A stretch of DNA of 64,000 nt from CAIWHR01 sp963809965 (GTDB taxonomy: Bacteria > Pseudomonadota > Gammaproteobacteria > Burkholderiales > Casimicrobiaceae): the NCBI GenBank assembly GCA_963809965.1, contig CAWELU010000028.1:62001-126000 (forward strand), in the 5' to 3' direction. Below are positions 18,406 through 28,930 of the stretch, in pieces. A program made the translations under genes and the position numbers. Each line of letters starts with the position of its first letter. The first letter of the stretch is position 1. The notes under the pieces were generated by a model that saw nothing but the letters and a program-made list of their open reading frames with translations, was not told where the DNA came from and made no database searches.

Positions 18406-19101
18406 TGGAAGCGATCGTGCTGGCGGGCGGTCTGGGCACCCGCCTGCGCAGCGTGGTGCGCGACCTGCCCAAACCCATGGCGCCGGTCGCCGGCGGCCCG
18501 TTTCTCGCGTTCGTTCTCGATCAACTTGCCTCGGCACGGCTTCGAAACCGTGGTTCTTGCGGTCGGCTACCGGCACGAAGCGATCCGCGCGCACTTCGGC
18601 GAGGCCTATCGCGGCGTTGCCCTGAAGTACTCGGTGGAAAGCGAGCCGCTGGGCACCGGCGGGGCGATGCGACTGGCTGGCGGACCTGACGGCGGCGCGC
18701 GATGTTTTCGTCCTGAACGGCGATACCTACCTCGATCTCGATTTCGGCAGGATGCTCGGTGCGCATCTGGGCGCACGAGCGTCGCTCACCGTGGCGGTCT
18801 GCCGCGTTCCGGACGCGAAGCGCTACGGCGTGCTGGAACTGCACGAAGGCATCGTGACGCGGATTCCACGAAAAGGGACGCTCGGGCCCGGGCTGGATCA
18901 ACGGCGGAACCTATGTTCTGGGTCCGGAGCTCCGCGCCCGGTTTCCGCGATCGTGGCGCGTTCTCCTTCGAACAGGACGTGCTCGTGCCCGACGTCGCGC
19001 AACTTCGACCCGTGGCGTTTCCTTCGGACGGACTGTTCATCGACATCGGCGTGCCCGAGGACTACGCGCGCGCGCAGACGCTGTTCGGAACGCGGCAGTA
19101 G
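18405..19101 (+). CDS. hddC: Heptose 1-phosphate nucleotidyltransferase (several frameshifts)
   Basis: Begins MEAIVLAGGLGTRLRSVVRD, the signature nucleotide-binding loop of sugar-phosphate nucleotidyltransferases. It continues through shifted frames: HGFETVVLAVGYRHEAI, KYSVESEPLGTGGAMRLA, FVLNGDTYLDLDF (metal Asp), INGGTYVLGPELRARFP and FEQDVLVPDVAQLRPVAF, ending PEDYARAQTLFGTRQ at 19101. Breaks lie at about 18530, 18675, 18890 and 18950. The length is about 230. Context with hddA, gmhA and gmhB indicates a GTP-dependent HddC producing GDP-D-glycero-alpha-D-manno-heptose, though the nucleotide cannot be read directly. Confidence 0.82.
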
Positions 19102-19116
19102 CCGGGCCTGCGCGGC

Positions 19117-19684
19117 ATGCCGGACCGGGCGTTGTTTCTCGATCGCGACGGCGTCATCAACGTCGACAGGAATTACGTCTACCGCATGCGAGGACTTCGA
19201 ATTCGTGCCCGGCATCTTCGATCTGTGCCGGCGGCCCAGGAAGCGAGCTTCGTCCCGATTGTCGTCACCAACCAGGCAGGCATCGGCCGCGGCCTCTACA
19301 CCGAGGACGATTTCCGGCGCCTGACGGCGTGGATGCTGGAACGGTTCCCGCAGCGTGGCGTCCGGATCGGACGCGTCTACCATTGCCCCTATCATCCGAC
19401 CGCCGGAATCGGCGCCTATCGCCGCGAGTCGTTCGATCGCAAGCCCAATCCCGGCATGATCCTCAAAGCCAGGGACGAGCTCGCCCTCGATCTCGCGAAT
19501 TCCGTGCTGGTCGGCGACAAGGATTCGGACATCGCCGCCGGCCGCGCGGCAGGCGTGGGCCACAATCTCAGGCTGCTGCACGACGCCCCAGCCCGTACCG
19601 TTGCCGGACGTCCTGCAGTTCGCGACACTCGGCGCCGTTCGTGATTGGTTCGAGCAACTATTCGGTTCTCAGTTCCCGGAATAG
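19117..19684 (+). CDS. gmhB: D,D-heptose 1,7-bisphosphate phosphatase (frameshifted)
   Basis: HAD-family phosphatase starting MPDRALFLDRDGVINVDRNY (nucleophile DxD). A compensated pair at about 19190 and 19230 hides EDFEFVPGIFDLC. VVTNQAGIGRGLYTEDDF follows, then the GmhB zinc site CPYHPTAGIG, RKPNPGMIL and VGDKDSDIAAGRAAG. A last break near 19590 gives the C-terminus PDVLQFATLGAVRDWFEQL with stop at 19684. It removes the C7 phosphate from the bisphosphate made by HddA. It completes the four-gene heptose nucleotide route. The next gene starts after 113 bases containing two imperfect GCAGACCGACGCGG-like repeats. Confidence 0.88.
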
Positions 19685-19797
19685 CGTCGCTCCGATGCCA
19701 GACCGACACGGCATTGGTCCGCCCGGCGACAGTTGCAATGCGTCGGGTCGCCTTTGCGCAATCCGATCATCGACATGGCAGACCGACGCGGGCCGCG

Positions 19798-20510
19798 ATG
19801 ACACTTAAGAATCTTGTCAAGTGGTCGTTGGGCAAGCTCGGCTACACGATCGAGAAGATCGATCCCCTGGTCGAAAGCATCCCGGCGGACTACAACCACT
19901 CCCCTTTCCTGCCGCGCGTCTATCGTGGCGCGCTGGATCGGTATCTGTACTTCAAGGACATGGTGGAAAGAGTGCAGGCGGTAGACGGCGACATCGTCGA
20001 ATGAGGTGTCTCGATCGGTCACGGCGCTTTGCTGTTCACGCTGTTCAGCGACTATTTTCGACGGCCCGCGTATCTACTACGGATTCGATTCCTTCGAGGG
20101 CTTCCCGGACCCGGTCGAACAAGACGAGACGACCCCGATCGATGGCAAGGGATTCTATGCGAGCCCTCCGGATACGGTGCTAAGAGTGCTGCGGGACGGC
20201 CGGCTGGGCGACGATGTCATTCGCGACCGCATCCGTCTGGTTAAAGGGTTGGTTCGACACGACGCTTCCCCGATACGACGGCCGTATCGCGCTCCTGCAC
20301 CTCGACTGCGATCTCTACGAGTCCTACAAGGTTCGCCTGGACATTCTCTACGACAAAGTGCAGCCGGGCGGCGCAATCATGTTCGACGAGTACAAAGACA
20401 CACGTTGGCCGGGTGCCACCAAGGCCATCGATGCATTCTTCGCTGACAAGCCGGAGGTGATTCAACCGCATTCGAGATGTACCTGGAAGTACCACGTGGT
20501 GAAACAGTAG
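19798..20510 (+). CDS. TylF/MycF-type O-methyltransferase with in-frame TGA (plus two frameshifts)
   Basis: N-terminus MTLKNLVKWSLGKLGYTIEK, then VQAVDGDIVE and an in-frame TGA at 20002-20004 where the family has Cys (ECGV). The frame continues GVSIGHGALLFTLFSDYF. An extra T at about 20055 and another near 20245 shift the frame. The remainder is YGFDSFEGFPDP, VKGWFDTTLP, LLHLDCDLYESYK and AIMFDEYKDTRWPGATKA, ending TWKYHVVKQ. These are the macrocin-methyltransferase SAM and metal (DCDLY, DEY) motifs. It probably methylates a sugar hydroxyl. The TGA is most simply a base error; a selenocysteine reading is discussed in the findings. Confidence 0.8.
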
Positions 20511-20625
20511 GCCAGTACTCGTGGCGGAATCGCATCATGCCATCAGGAAAATCCGCGAAGTCGTCGCCATGCCGCGTCGCCATCGACACACTTGCGAAAC
20601 CAGAACGGGTAAACGTTGAACTTTC

Positions 20626-21729
20626 ATGCGTAGCGCACAACTCGCGTTGGATGACGGGACCGTCTTCGACGGCGCGTTCTTCGGATCGGCGCGGCCGGTA
20701 TGCGGCGAGGTCGTCTTCAATACCGGAATGGTCGGCTATGTGGAGACACTCACGGACCCGTCCTATGCCGGCCAGATCCTGGTCCTGACCTATCCGCTGA
20801 TCGGGAACTACGGCGTGCCCGCACCGCGCGCACCGCAGACGCTCGCTCCCCCGTACGAGTCGGACAGGATCCAGGTGCAAGCCCTTGTCGTTCAGCACTA
20901 CGTCGACGACTTCAGCCATCACGAGGCGTTCAGGTCGCTGCGGCAATGGCTACTGGACGAAGACATACCGGCGATCACCGGGGTGGATACCCGCACGCTG
21001 ACGAGGCGGTTGCGTGAGCACGGAACGATGCAAGGGTGGCTCTTTCCCTCGACCCTGACGCTGGCCGAAGCGAAGACGCAGGCCGCTTCGGTCGACATGC
21101 GGCAGGAGGTCTTCCACCGCGTCGCGCCAAGCGAACCGGTGACGCTTGGCACCGGGGATCTGACGGTGCTGCTCGTCGATGTCGGAGCGAAAGACAACCT
21201 CGTGCGTTCGCTGCTGGAACGCGGCGTGCGGGTAATTCGAGCGCCATGGCACGCCGCCCTCGCGCCACTGGCCAGGCAGGCCGACGGCATTTTGATCGGC
21301 AACGGTCCCGGAGACCCGAAGGACCTCGAGCCGCTCGTCGAACAGGTCCGCGCACTGCTTGCCGATGGCGGCAAGCCCATTCTGGGAGTCTGTCTCGGCA
21401 ACCAGATATTGGCGCTTGCGGCCGGCGGGGACACCTACAAGCTTCCCTACGGGCACCGGAGCGTGAATCAGCCCGTTCAGGACCTGCTGACGCGCCGATG
21501 CTACATCACCAGCCAGAATCACGGCTATGCGGTCAGGGACGAATCTCTTCCGCCCGATTGGGAGCCGTGGTTCGTGAACGTGAACGACGGAACAAACGAA
21601 GGGATTCGTTCGCGTGTGAAGCCCTATGCCAGCGTCCAGTTTCACCCGGAGGCATGCCCGGGACCGAAGGACACGGGCTTTCTGTTCGACGACTTCCTTC
21701 GTCTCGTCGGGGCAATGAAGGGCAGATGA
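20626..21729 (+). CDS. carA: Carbamoyl-phosphate synthase small subunit (accessory copy)
   Basis: 367 residues, uninterrupted. The N-terminal CarA domain runs LALDDGTVFDGAFFGSARPV and GEVVFNTGMVGYVETLTDPS; DIPAITGVDTRTLTRRLREHG follows. The class I glutaminase domain has the nucleophile in LGVCLGNQILALAAG and the His/Glu in QFHPEACPGPKDTG. It releases ammonia from glutamine for CarB. Several positions differ from housekeeping proteobacterial CarA, for example QNHGYAVRDESLP and the PEACPGPK ending. Placed inside a polysaccharide locus with carbamoyltransferase genes, it probably supplies carbamoyl phosphate for sugar modification rather than arginine or pyrimidine synthesis. Confidence 0.92.
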   Translation: MRSAQLALDDGTVFDGAFFGSARPVCGEVVFNTGMVGYVETLTDPSYAGQILVLTYPLIGNYGVPAPRAPQTLAPPYESDRIQVQALVVQHYVDDFSHHEAFRSLRQWLLDEDIPAITGVDTRTLTRRLREHGTMQGWLFPSTLTLAEAKTQAASVDMRQEVFHRVAPSEPVTLGTGDLTVLLVDVGAKDNLVRSLLERGVRVIRAPWHAALAPLARQADGILIGNGPGDPKDLEPLVEQVRALLADGGKPILGVCLGNQILALAAGGDTYKLPYGHRSVNQPVQDLLTRRCYITSQNHGYAVRDESLPPDWEPWFVNVNDGTNEGIRSRVKPYASVQFHPEACPGPKDTGFLFDDFLRLVGAMKGR

Positions 21730-21799
21730 CTCCCACTGCACCGCCTGTTGTCTGCAGCGCGCAAGCATTCCCGGCAATCGAATTTTTCAGGATCCGATA

Positions 21800-24700
21800 A
21801 TGCCCGCGTACGGAGCATATCTGCCGAAGAAACCTCGCCGGGTGCTGGTGCTCGGATCGGGCGCGCTCCAGATCGGACAGGCAGGGGAATTCGACTACTC
21901 CGGGTCGCAGGCGCTCAAGGCCCTGCGCGAAGAGGGTGTCGCGACGATCCTCGTCAATCCGAACATCGCGACTGTCCAGACCGGCGAGGATCTCGCCGAC
22001 CGTGTCTACTTCGTCGCCATCAATCCGGAATTCGTCGAGCGCATCATCGTGCAGGAGGAGGTGGATGCGATCCTGCTTTCGTTCGGCGGCCAGACCGCGC
22101 TGAATTGCGGACTCGCCCTCCACGACGCCGGCGTGCTGGGCAAGTACGGCGTGCGCGTGCTTGGAACGCCGATCGACGCGATCCGGGACACCGAGGACCG
22201 CGAGCTCTTCGTGCGGCGCCTCGCCCAGATCGGGGTCAGGACGGCCCGCAGCATCGCGTGCCCCTCCCCCGGCCAGGCCCGCGCTGCCGCGCTGGACATC
22301 GGGTTCCCGGTGATGTTGCGGGGCGGATACTCGCTGGGCGGCAAGGGCAGCGGCATCGTGCAAAGCGAGCAGGAGCTCGACGCCGCGGTCAAGCGCGCCT
22401 TCGCCGGCGGTGCACAGCAGGTGCTCGTCGAGGAGTGCCTGCGCGGCTGGAAGGAGATCGAGTACGAAGTCGTGCGGGACGGGCGCGACAACTGCATCAC
22501 GGTGTGCAACATGGAAAACATGGATCCGATGGGGATCCACACGGGCGAGTCGATCGTCGTTGCGCCCTCGCAAACTCTCAACGACACGGAATACCACCAT
22601 CTCCGGGCGATCGCGATACGCACGATTCGACATCTTGGCGTAATCGGGGAGTGCAACATCCAGTACGCGCTCGATCCGGAAAGTTCCGACTATCGGGTCA
22701 TCGAGGTCAATGCCCGTCTCTCGCGCTCGAGTGCGCTCGCCAGCAAGGCGACCGGCTATCCCCTCGCCTATGTGGCAGCCAAGATCGCGCTGGGACGCTC
22801 CCTCCCGGAAATTCCGAACAGCATCACGCGCCGCACGACGGCGTTCTTCGAGCCGGCCCTCGACTATCTCGTGTGCAAGTTGCCGCGCTGGGATCTCGCC
22901 AAGTTTCAGGGAGCCTCGACGCGCATCGGAAGCGAGATGAAGAGCGTCGGCGAAGTGATGGCCATCGGCCGCACCTTTCCCGAAGTGATCCAGAAGGCGC
23001 TGCGCATGCTCGACATCGGAGTAAGCGGGCTGGATCCGGACGCGTATCAATTCGAGGATCTGCGCGACCAGCTGCAGAATGCGACTCCGGTGCGGATCTT
23101 CGCCGTCGCACGGGCCCTGCGCGACGGCATGTCCGTCGACGAGGTGCACGAACTGACCCGGATCGACCGCTGGTTCCTCCGGTCGATCGAGTCGATCGTC
23201 CGCATGCATGGGCATCTCGCGAGCTCCGAGGTGGCCTCTCGCGCCGGAAGCGTTGCGCGATGCCAAGGGCATGGGCTTCTCGGATCATGCCATCGAGCGG
23301 CTTACCATGGCCCCGCGAGGCGCGGCGCGCGAGCTGCGGAGGCAACTGGGAATCACACGACATATCGCGCAGATCGACACGCTCGGCGCCGAATTTCCAG
23401 CCGACACGAACTACCTTTACACGACCTTCCACGCAGCGCAGAGCGATGTCGCGCCTTCGCGGCGGAAAAAGGTCCTGGTCCTGGGCTCGGGCGCGTACCG
23501 GATCGGATCCAGCGTGGAGTTCGATTGGTGTTGCGTCAATGCCGTGCAGGCCGCCTCGGCGCTCGGCTACGAGACCATCATGCTCAACTACAACCCCGAG
23601 ACGGTGAGCACCGATTACGACGTCTGCGACCGCCTCGTGTTCGACGAGGTGAGTCTGGAGACCGTCCTCGACCTCTACGAGCTGGAGCGGCCCGAGGGTG
23701 TGGTTGTCAGCATGGGCGGCCAGATCCCGAACAACCTCGCCATGCAGTTGCATCGGGCAGGCATCAGGGTGCTCGGGACGAGCCCGGAGGACATCGATCG
23801 CGCGGAAGACCGGAGCAAGTTCGGAGCGTTGCTCGACGCCCAGGGCATCGACCAACCGCGCTGGTTCCACGTGACCGACATCGTCGACGCCGACAGGGTC
23901 GTCGAATTGCTCGGCGGGTTCCCGGTTCTGGTCCGGCCGAGCTATGTGTTGAGCGGCGCGGCGATGAGTGTCGCGCACGAGCGGAACGAACTTGGACGCA
24001 TTCTGTCGCGCGCACTCGAAGTGTCGCCCGAGCATCCCGTGGTCATGTCCGCCTTCGAAACGCACGCCCGCGAGGTCGAGATCGACGCAGTCGCGGACCG
24101 CGGTGAAATCGTCCTTTGGGCGATCAGCGAGCACATCGAGGATGCCGGCGTGCACAGCGGCGACGCGACGCTCGTCCTGCCTCCGCAGACCCTGTACATC
24201 GCGACCATTCGGCGCATCCGGAGAATCGCCGCGGCACTCGCCAAGGCGCTGAAGATCACGGGCCCCTTCAACGTCCAGCTGCTTGCCAAGCACAATGCCG
24301 TGAAGGTGATCGAGTGCAATCTCCGGGCCTCGCGCAGCTTCCCTTTCGTCTCGAAAGTGACAGGGACCAACTTTGCGAGGGAAGCCATGCGCCGGATGTT
24401 GGGAATGGCCGGTCCGGTAAGAAACGACAGCCTGAATCTGGATCACGTGGCGGTGAAGGTCCCGATGTTTTCCTTCTCGAGACTTGTCGGCGCCGATCCG
24501 ATGCTCGGGGTGGAAATGATGAGCACCGGGGAGGTCGGATGCTTCGGCGACGACTTGCACGAAGCGCTGCTGCACGGGCTTCTTGCCACGGGCTTTCGGT
24601 TTCCGCAGCACGGCGTGCTGCTTTCGCTGGGGCCGGTCGCCGACAAGTACTGGTTCGCGGACGAGGCGAAGGTGATTGCCCAGGAACTTCGGCTGCCGAT

Positions 24701-25040
24701 CTACGCGACGCGAGGCACAGCCGAAATGCTGGGCGAAATCGGCATTGCCTGCACGGCGGTCGAGAAACAGGCCGGAGCGACGGCAAGCGCCGTTGCGCTC
24801 ATCGAGCGGGGCGACGTGGATCTCGTCATCAATGTCCCGCGCGAGTACGACGCATTCGGGCGCCCCGATGGCTTGCTCATTCGGCGCGCTGCGGTGGACG
24901 CCGGCGTTCCGCTCATCACCGACCTCCAGCTCGCTCGCGCCGTCATCGAGGCGCTGCGGCAAAAGAAGCCCGGCGATCTCCGAATCCGCGCCTGGGGGGA
25001 CTACGTGAGCCGCGAGGCGATCGTGCCGCTCGGGACATAG
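21800..25040 (+). CDS. carB: Carbamoyl-phosphate synthase large subunit, CAD/Bacteroidetes-like (one frameshift)
   Basis: About 1080 residues. The first half starts LGSGALQIGQAGEFDYSGSQ, with ATP-grasp LRGGYSLGGKGSGIV and NMENMDPMGIHTGESIV. The frame breaks near 23235, between the two halves. The second half has LGSGAYRIGSSVEFDWCCVN, NPETVSTDYDVCDRL and VSMGGQIPNNLAMQLH, then RPSYVLSGAAMSV and the MGS-type C-terminus with ATRGTAEMLGEIG. SSVEFDW and GGQIPNNLA are the eukaryotic CAD and Bacteroidetes-type wording; ordinary proteobacterial CarB has GEFDYCC and YGGQTPLKLA. It forms carbamoyl phosphate with CarA. The 70-base gap to carA is consistent with an operon. Confidence 0.92.
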
Positions 25041-25143
25041 CGTGGGCCGCCTCGCGCCCGGTTACATCACCTAGGGCCGCCATCACGAGGCTGGCCGCGG
25101 GTGCCGCCAGGTGCTGGGTTCGGTATCGCGCCAATTTGCATCA

Positions 25144-26487
25144 TCACCAGGCTGCGCAAAGTCCTTCGCCATCGAAGCTGCCTCGCACGGACCTGCGCCA
25201 CTCGTCGAGCGACTGCAGCATGCGGCGCACATCGTCCGGTCGCTTTGTCGCCAGGTTCGTCCTTTCGGAGGGGTCAGCGATGATGTCGAAAAGGCGCACC
25301 GAACTTCCCGAGCTTCGCGGATCCTTGCCACTTGGCTCGACAACGAGTTTGTATCTGCCGTCGATCCACACGCCACCGGTGTCCACTACAAAATCGATGT
25401 CCCGAAGCTTCTTCCTCAGATCGTACCAGCTCATGAAACCCAGTGGCTCGGGACGCTCGGTCATTCGTCCATCCAGCAATGGAACGAGGCTTACGCCATC
25501 GATAATCGGTTGATTCGGCATCGTAACCCCGGTCACTTCCAGAACGGTGGGGTACATGTCCACGTGTGTCGCGACGATCGAGGTGCGGACGGGGCGCTTC
25601 ACTCGGGCGGGCCACTCGAGGACCGAAACGGTCCGGGTGCCGAAACTATTTTTCCCTCGACCGGCGGGATCCTTGGACTCCGGCGTAACACCGCCGTTGT
25701 CGCTCGTAAACCACACTAACGTGTCGTGGGCGATGCCGAGCGCACGTAACTCGGTGCGCAACTCGCCAACCGCCGCATCGACACCGGACAACTCTCCGAG
25801 AAAGTTCTGAAGCGCTTCGGGAACGCCAACATGAAGCGCCTTGAATTCCTCGGCCGGATGGTGCGGCCTGTGCGGCGAACTGAAGCAGATCTGAACGAAG
25901 AAATGGCTGCCCTCTGGGTCGCTTGCTCGCGAATGAACGTAAGCGCAAGTCGGACGACGGCAAGCGATGTGTCCCCATCGTCGAGACGTACACTACGTCT
26001 GCCATCGCCGATCTGGAGTCGCCCTCCGGCCTCGAAGTTGGCCACGTGCCAGATCGCAGTGTCGAATCCCATCCTAACCGGACTCGTGGATCGCTCACCC
26101 AGATGCCATTTGCCGAAGTGACCGGTTCGATAGCCAGCGGCGGTCAGCGCCTTGGCCAGCGTAATCTCCTCCGGCCGCATCGCGCCCAGAGAACTCAGAG
26201 CCGATGCGGAACGGCGCGCGTCCGGTGAGAATGGCGAACCTTCCAGGCGAGCAAAGATTTTGCGCAGCGTAAAAGTAATCGAATCGCACGCCCTTCGCCG
26301 CCATGTCATCCAGGTTCGGCGTTTTCGCATGCGGACTTCCCTGGAAGGACGTGTCGCGCCATCCCATATCGTCCGCGACCACGAAGATGATATTCGGTCG
26401 ATTGACCGACGCAGGACCCTCCGCCGATGCGCAGCCCATTCCCGCCCCCAGCCAGAGAACCAGCTGCAGGAGCAACATGACTTGCAT
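25144..26487 (-). CDS. Formylglycine-type sulfatase (arylsulfatase A family; frameshifted)
   Basis: The start at 26487 gives a hydrophobic leader (VMLLLQLVLWLGAGMGC) and then NRPNIIFVVADDMGWRD, the metal site. The nucleophile block NLCSPGRFAILTGRAPFR has the C-x-P-x-R formylglycine motif. A break near 26190 leads to AGYRTGHFGKWHLGE; another near 25880 leads to the end, VWFTSDNGGVTPESKD and later YPTVLEVTGV. The sites SDNGG and GKWHLG complete the active site. It is exported, possibly as a lipoprotein (Cys after GMG), and hydrolyses sulfate esters. No maturase is seen in the window. It is convergent with carB and may trim the sulfated polymer predicted here. Confidence 0.87.
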
Positions 26488-26856
26488 GACCTGCCTGCCG
26501 CCGTTCACGCTCCAGCCATGCATAAAACAGCGCGAACGGGGCAGCGCCCACTGCCACGCCGGATTTGGCCCCAAAGGTTTCACGCCAAAGGCGTGCGCGG
26601 GATCGGAATGCGGCCAATTGTACTTCGCTGCGCGGTTGATTGGAATGCCGATCCCACGGGGCACCCGCGGATGGGGTTGTCATGAGTTGACGCGATCGGG
26701 CAATGGGAAGCCGGGACACTAGAGGGTCGCGGCGAAGCCGCTCTCTTGCCTAGTGCGGGTGGCCGGCGCGCAGGTGCGCTCCCATCCTATCCGTGGCACG
26801 ATGGTCCGTTGGTACGCCTAGCCATCGCGAAGTCATGCGCGGAACCGCAGAGCCAA
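26488..26856. other. Divergent intergenic region, 369 bases
   Basis: Separates the minus-strand sulfatase from the plus-strand arylsulfotransferase-like gene. It contains the hairpin at 26717-26755 and a TGGCACG at 26794-26800 that lacks a proper -12 partner. No gene is recognised. The start of the flanking plus-strand gene is uncertain and may reach into it. Confidence 0.5.
26717..26755. repeat. Imperfect hairpin between divergent genes
   Basis: CACTAG (26717-26722) pairs with CTAGTG (26750-26755), and GCGGC (26729-26733) pairs with GCCGC (26737-26741) around a GAA loop; the middle is bulged. It lies between divergent genes, so it is more likely a leader structure or a regulatory site than a terminator. 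Confidence 0.45.
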
Positions 26857-28599
26857 ATGCGCATGGAGAAGTCTTGTTTCGTAATTCTCCTTGGACGAGA
26901 TAAACTTGGGCGCCGTTCGGCTTCGAAGGAATCAAACTGTTGGCGCAATGGCTGGCCGCGGATCTGCAGCAGAAAAGTGAGCTATCGAGAACGTACGCGG
27001 GGTCGGTTGATCTACTTGGCGGCGAGTACGACAGTGCTGGCCGCGTCCATCCTAGCTTGGCTCGGCGGTCGCAGCCTCATAGGCGCGGCATATGAAGGGC
27101 GTTCATTCAAGTTCCTAAACGCTCTCATCACCGGCCAAGCGGAACATCCTGTCGGCGAGTATTTCGCCGCGTTCGACCGGGTCGCACTCCTCCTCACACT
27201 TTTCGTCGCATTGCCGCTCGCTTCCGGATTGCTGGTCCGCGGGGTCGCTTCGGAAGCGATACTCGGGACAATAGTTGAACGGCGGCGTGCGGTAATTGCA
27301 GCGCTGCGCAAAAACTGGGCGGCGCTCGTGTTCGCAGGTGCGTGCGTCCTGCTGGCGTTTGGAGTCGGCATGGCCGCAGGGATACTCAAGCTGTTTCCCT
27401 ACGAGATCGCGATGAACGCCGCAAGCGCGGCTCGGGGATTGGCGAGCGTACTGGAGGCACTACCTGCGCCTGCGTCCCGATCAGTATCTTTCACGTTCTC
27501 GACACGCCGGTGCGGGCGTCGTCAAGCATGATCCGCTGAAGGCACATCGGGGCGTAACATTCATTACAGGCTGGTTCGACGGCGAGCTCGGAATGAAGCT
27601 GGTGACGATGGATGGGGCGGAAATCCATCGATGGCACGTTCCCCTCGAGAGAATCTGGCAAGGCGCCGACGCCGCGCCGCCGCACGATTGGGATGCCGAG
27701 ATACACGGCGCTCACCTCTATCCGAACGGAGACGTCGTCTTCAACATCGAACACTCGGCCTTGGTGAAGATCGACAGGTGTTCGAGAACCTCATCTGGAG
27801 CAGGATACTGGACACGCATCATTCGATCAGTCTCGACGACGAGGGGAACCTCTGGGTTCCGAGTCGGGCATGGCGCAGTCGGGATCTTGGTCGGCTCCCT
27901 TACGTCTCGTCGCCGTTCAACGAGGAGTTCCTGATCAAGGTGTCGCCCGACGGAAAGGTCCTGAAGAGGCTGTCCGTCATCGATCTGATCTACAAGTCGG
28001 GATACGAGGCGCTCATGTTCGCGGACCGAAAGTTCAAGGCGGACTCGAACGCGCGTGAAGTAACCCACTTCAACGACATCGAAGTGTTGACCAACGCGAT
28101 GGCGAGTGCCATTCCCTCGCTAAGGGCGGGTGACTTGCTGGTTTCGATGCGTAATCTCAATCTGGTCATGGTGATCGACCCGGTTGCGGAGCAGATCAAA
28201 TGGTCGACTACAGGTCCTTTTCTCCGACAACACGACCCGGATTTCCTTCCGGATGGCACGATTGCGATATTCGATAATCGGCAGCTGACCTCGGACGGCC
28301 GGAAGGGCTTCAGCCGCATAGTCAGCGTGGACCCGGTCAGTCGTGCGGTCCGCGTGCTCTATGAAGGGACTGAGCAGAATCGCTTCTATACCAGTATTAT
28401 GGGAAAGCAACAGCCTTTGCCCAATGGCAACATCCTGATCACGGAGTCCAAGGGTGGACGGGCGTTCGAGGTCGCACAAAATGGCGAAACGGTCTGGTCA
28501 TTCGTCAATCGCTGGGATGAGGACTGGGTCGTGACGATCAGCGAGGCTACTCGCTATCCCGGGTCCTTTGCGGCAATCGGCAGGGAACGTTGTCCGTGA
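26857..28599 (+). CDS. Membrane-anchored arylsulfotransferase-like (ASST/PF14269-type) protein (two frameshifts)
   Basis: The start is uncertain; ATG 26857 is the nearest in-frame option. Three helices follow (IYLAASTTVLAASILAWLGG, VALLLTLFVALPLASGLLV and a third near NWAALVFAGACVLLAFGVG). Frames change at about 27460 and 27775. The propeller part reads GVTFITGWFDGELGMKLV, AHLYPNGDVVFNIE, HSISLDDEGNLWVPSR, DPDFLPDGTIAIFDNR and GNILITESKGGRAFEV. These PNG/PDG blade motifs are those of arylsulfotransferase-family propellers, which in the true enzymes move sulfate between phenolic esters without PAPS. The catalytic His cannot be confirmed here. Periplasmic location is inferred. It sits beside a sulfatase and a sulfotransferase. 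Confidence 0.75.
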
Positions 28600-28705
28600 C
28601 CAGGCCCCTGTACGACGTTCTCGAACGGTTGCCGAACGCTGCAAATGCGGAGCCGGTAGGGAGATCCCGATCGCTCGGCAGTCGAAGAGTTGGGAGTCCA
28701 AGGTA

Positions 28706-28930
28706 ATGTCTGTCTTCAAGCTGATCGTCGCAGTGATGCTTCAAAGTCTCGCGGCCGAGGCCATGGCCTATGTCGGCCCTGCAACGATAGGCGGTATCGG
28801 TGCCTTGGTGGGCGTCGTCGTGGCCGTGCTGATCACGGTCGGGGTGATCGTCGTGCTCCCCATACGAATTCTCTACCGCAAGCACAAGCTGAAGAAGAAG
28901 GTCGTCCAGGACCACCCTGAGGCAGGCTGA
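28706..28930 (+). CDS. Small membrane protein of unknown function
   Basis: 74 residues from ATG 28706. The first 22 residues (MSVFKLIVAVMLQSLAAEAMA) look like a signal or anchor, followed by a Gly-rich hydrophobic segment around GGIGALVGVVVAVLITVGV and a very basic end (YRKHKLKKKVVQDHPEAG). It lies between the ASST-like gene and the membrane sulfotransferase in the same direction. I do not recognise the family; the position suggests a small partner of the neighbouring membrane enzymes. Confidence 0.6.
   Translation: MSVFKLIVAVMLQSLAAEAMAYVGPATIGGIGALVGVVVAVLITVGVIVVLPIRILYRKHKLKKKVVQDHPEAG

Noticed and set aside
21533..24962. Very long minus-strand open frames (579 and 712 residues) opposite carB
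   Set aside because: They mirror the codon structure of the GC-rich carB gene; translations are Arg/His/Val-rich without motifs, while the plus strand is an unambiguous CarB.
26794..26808. TGGCACG followed by ATGGTCCG, a possible sigma-54 promoter for the ASST-like gene
   Set aside because: The -24 box is perfect but the -12 dinucleotide at the required spacing is CG, not GC.
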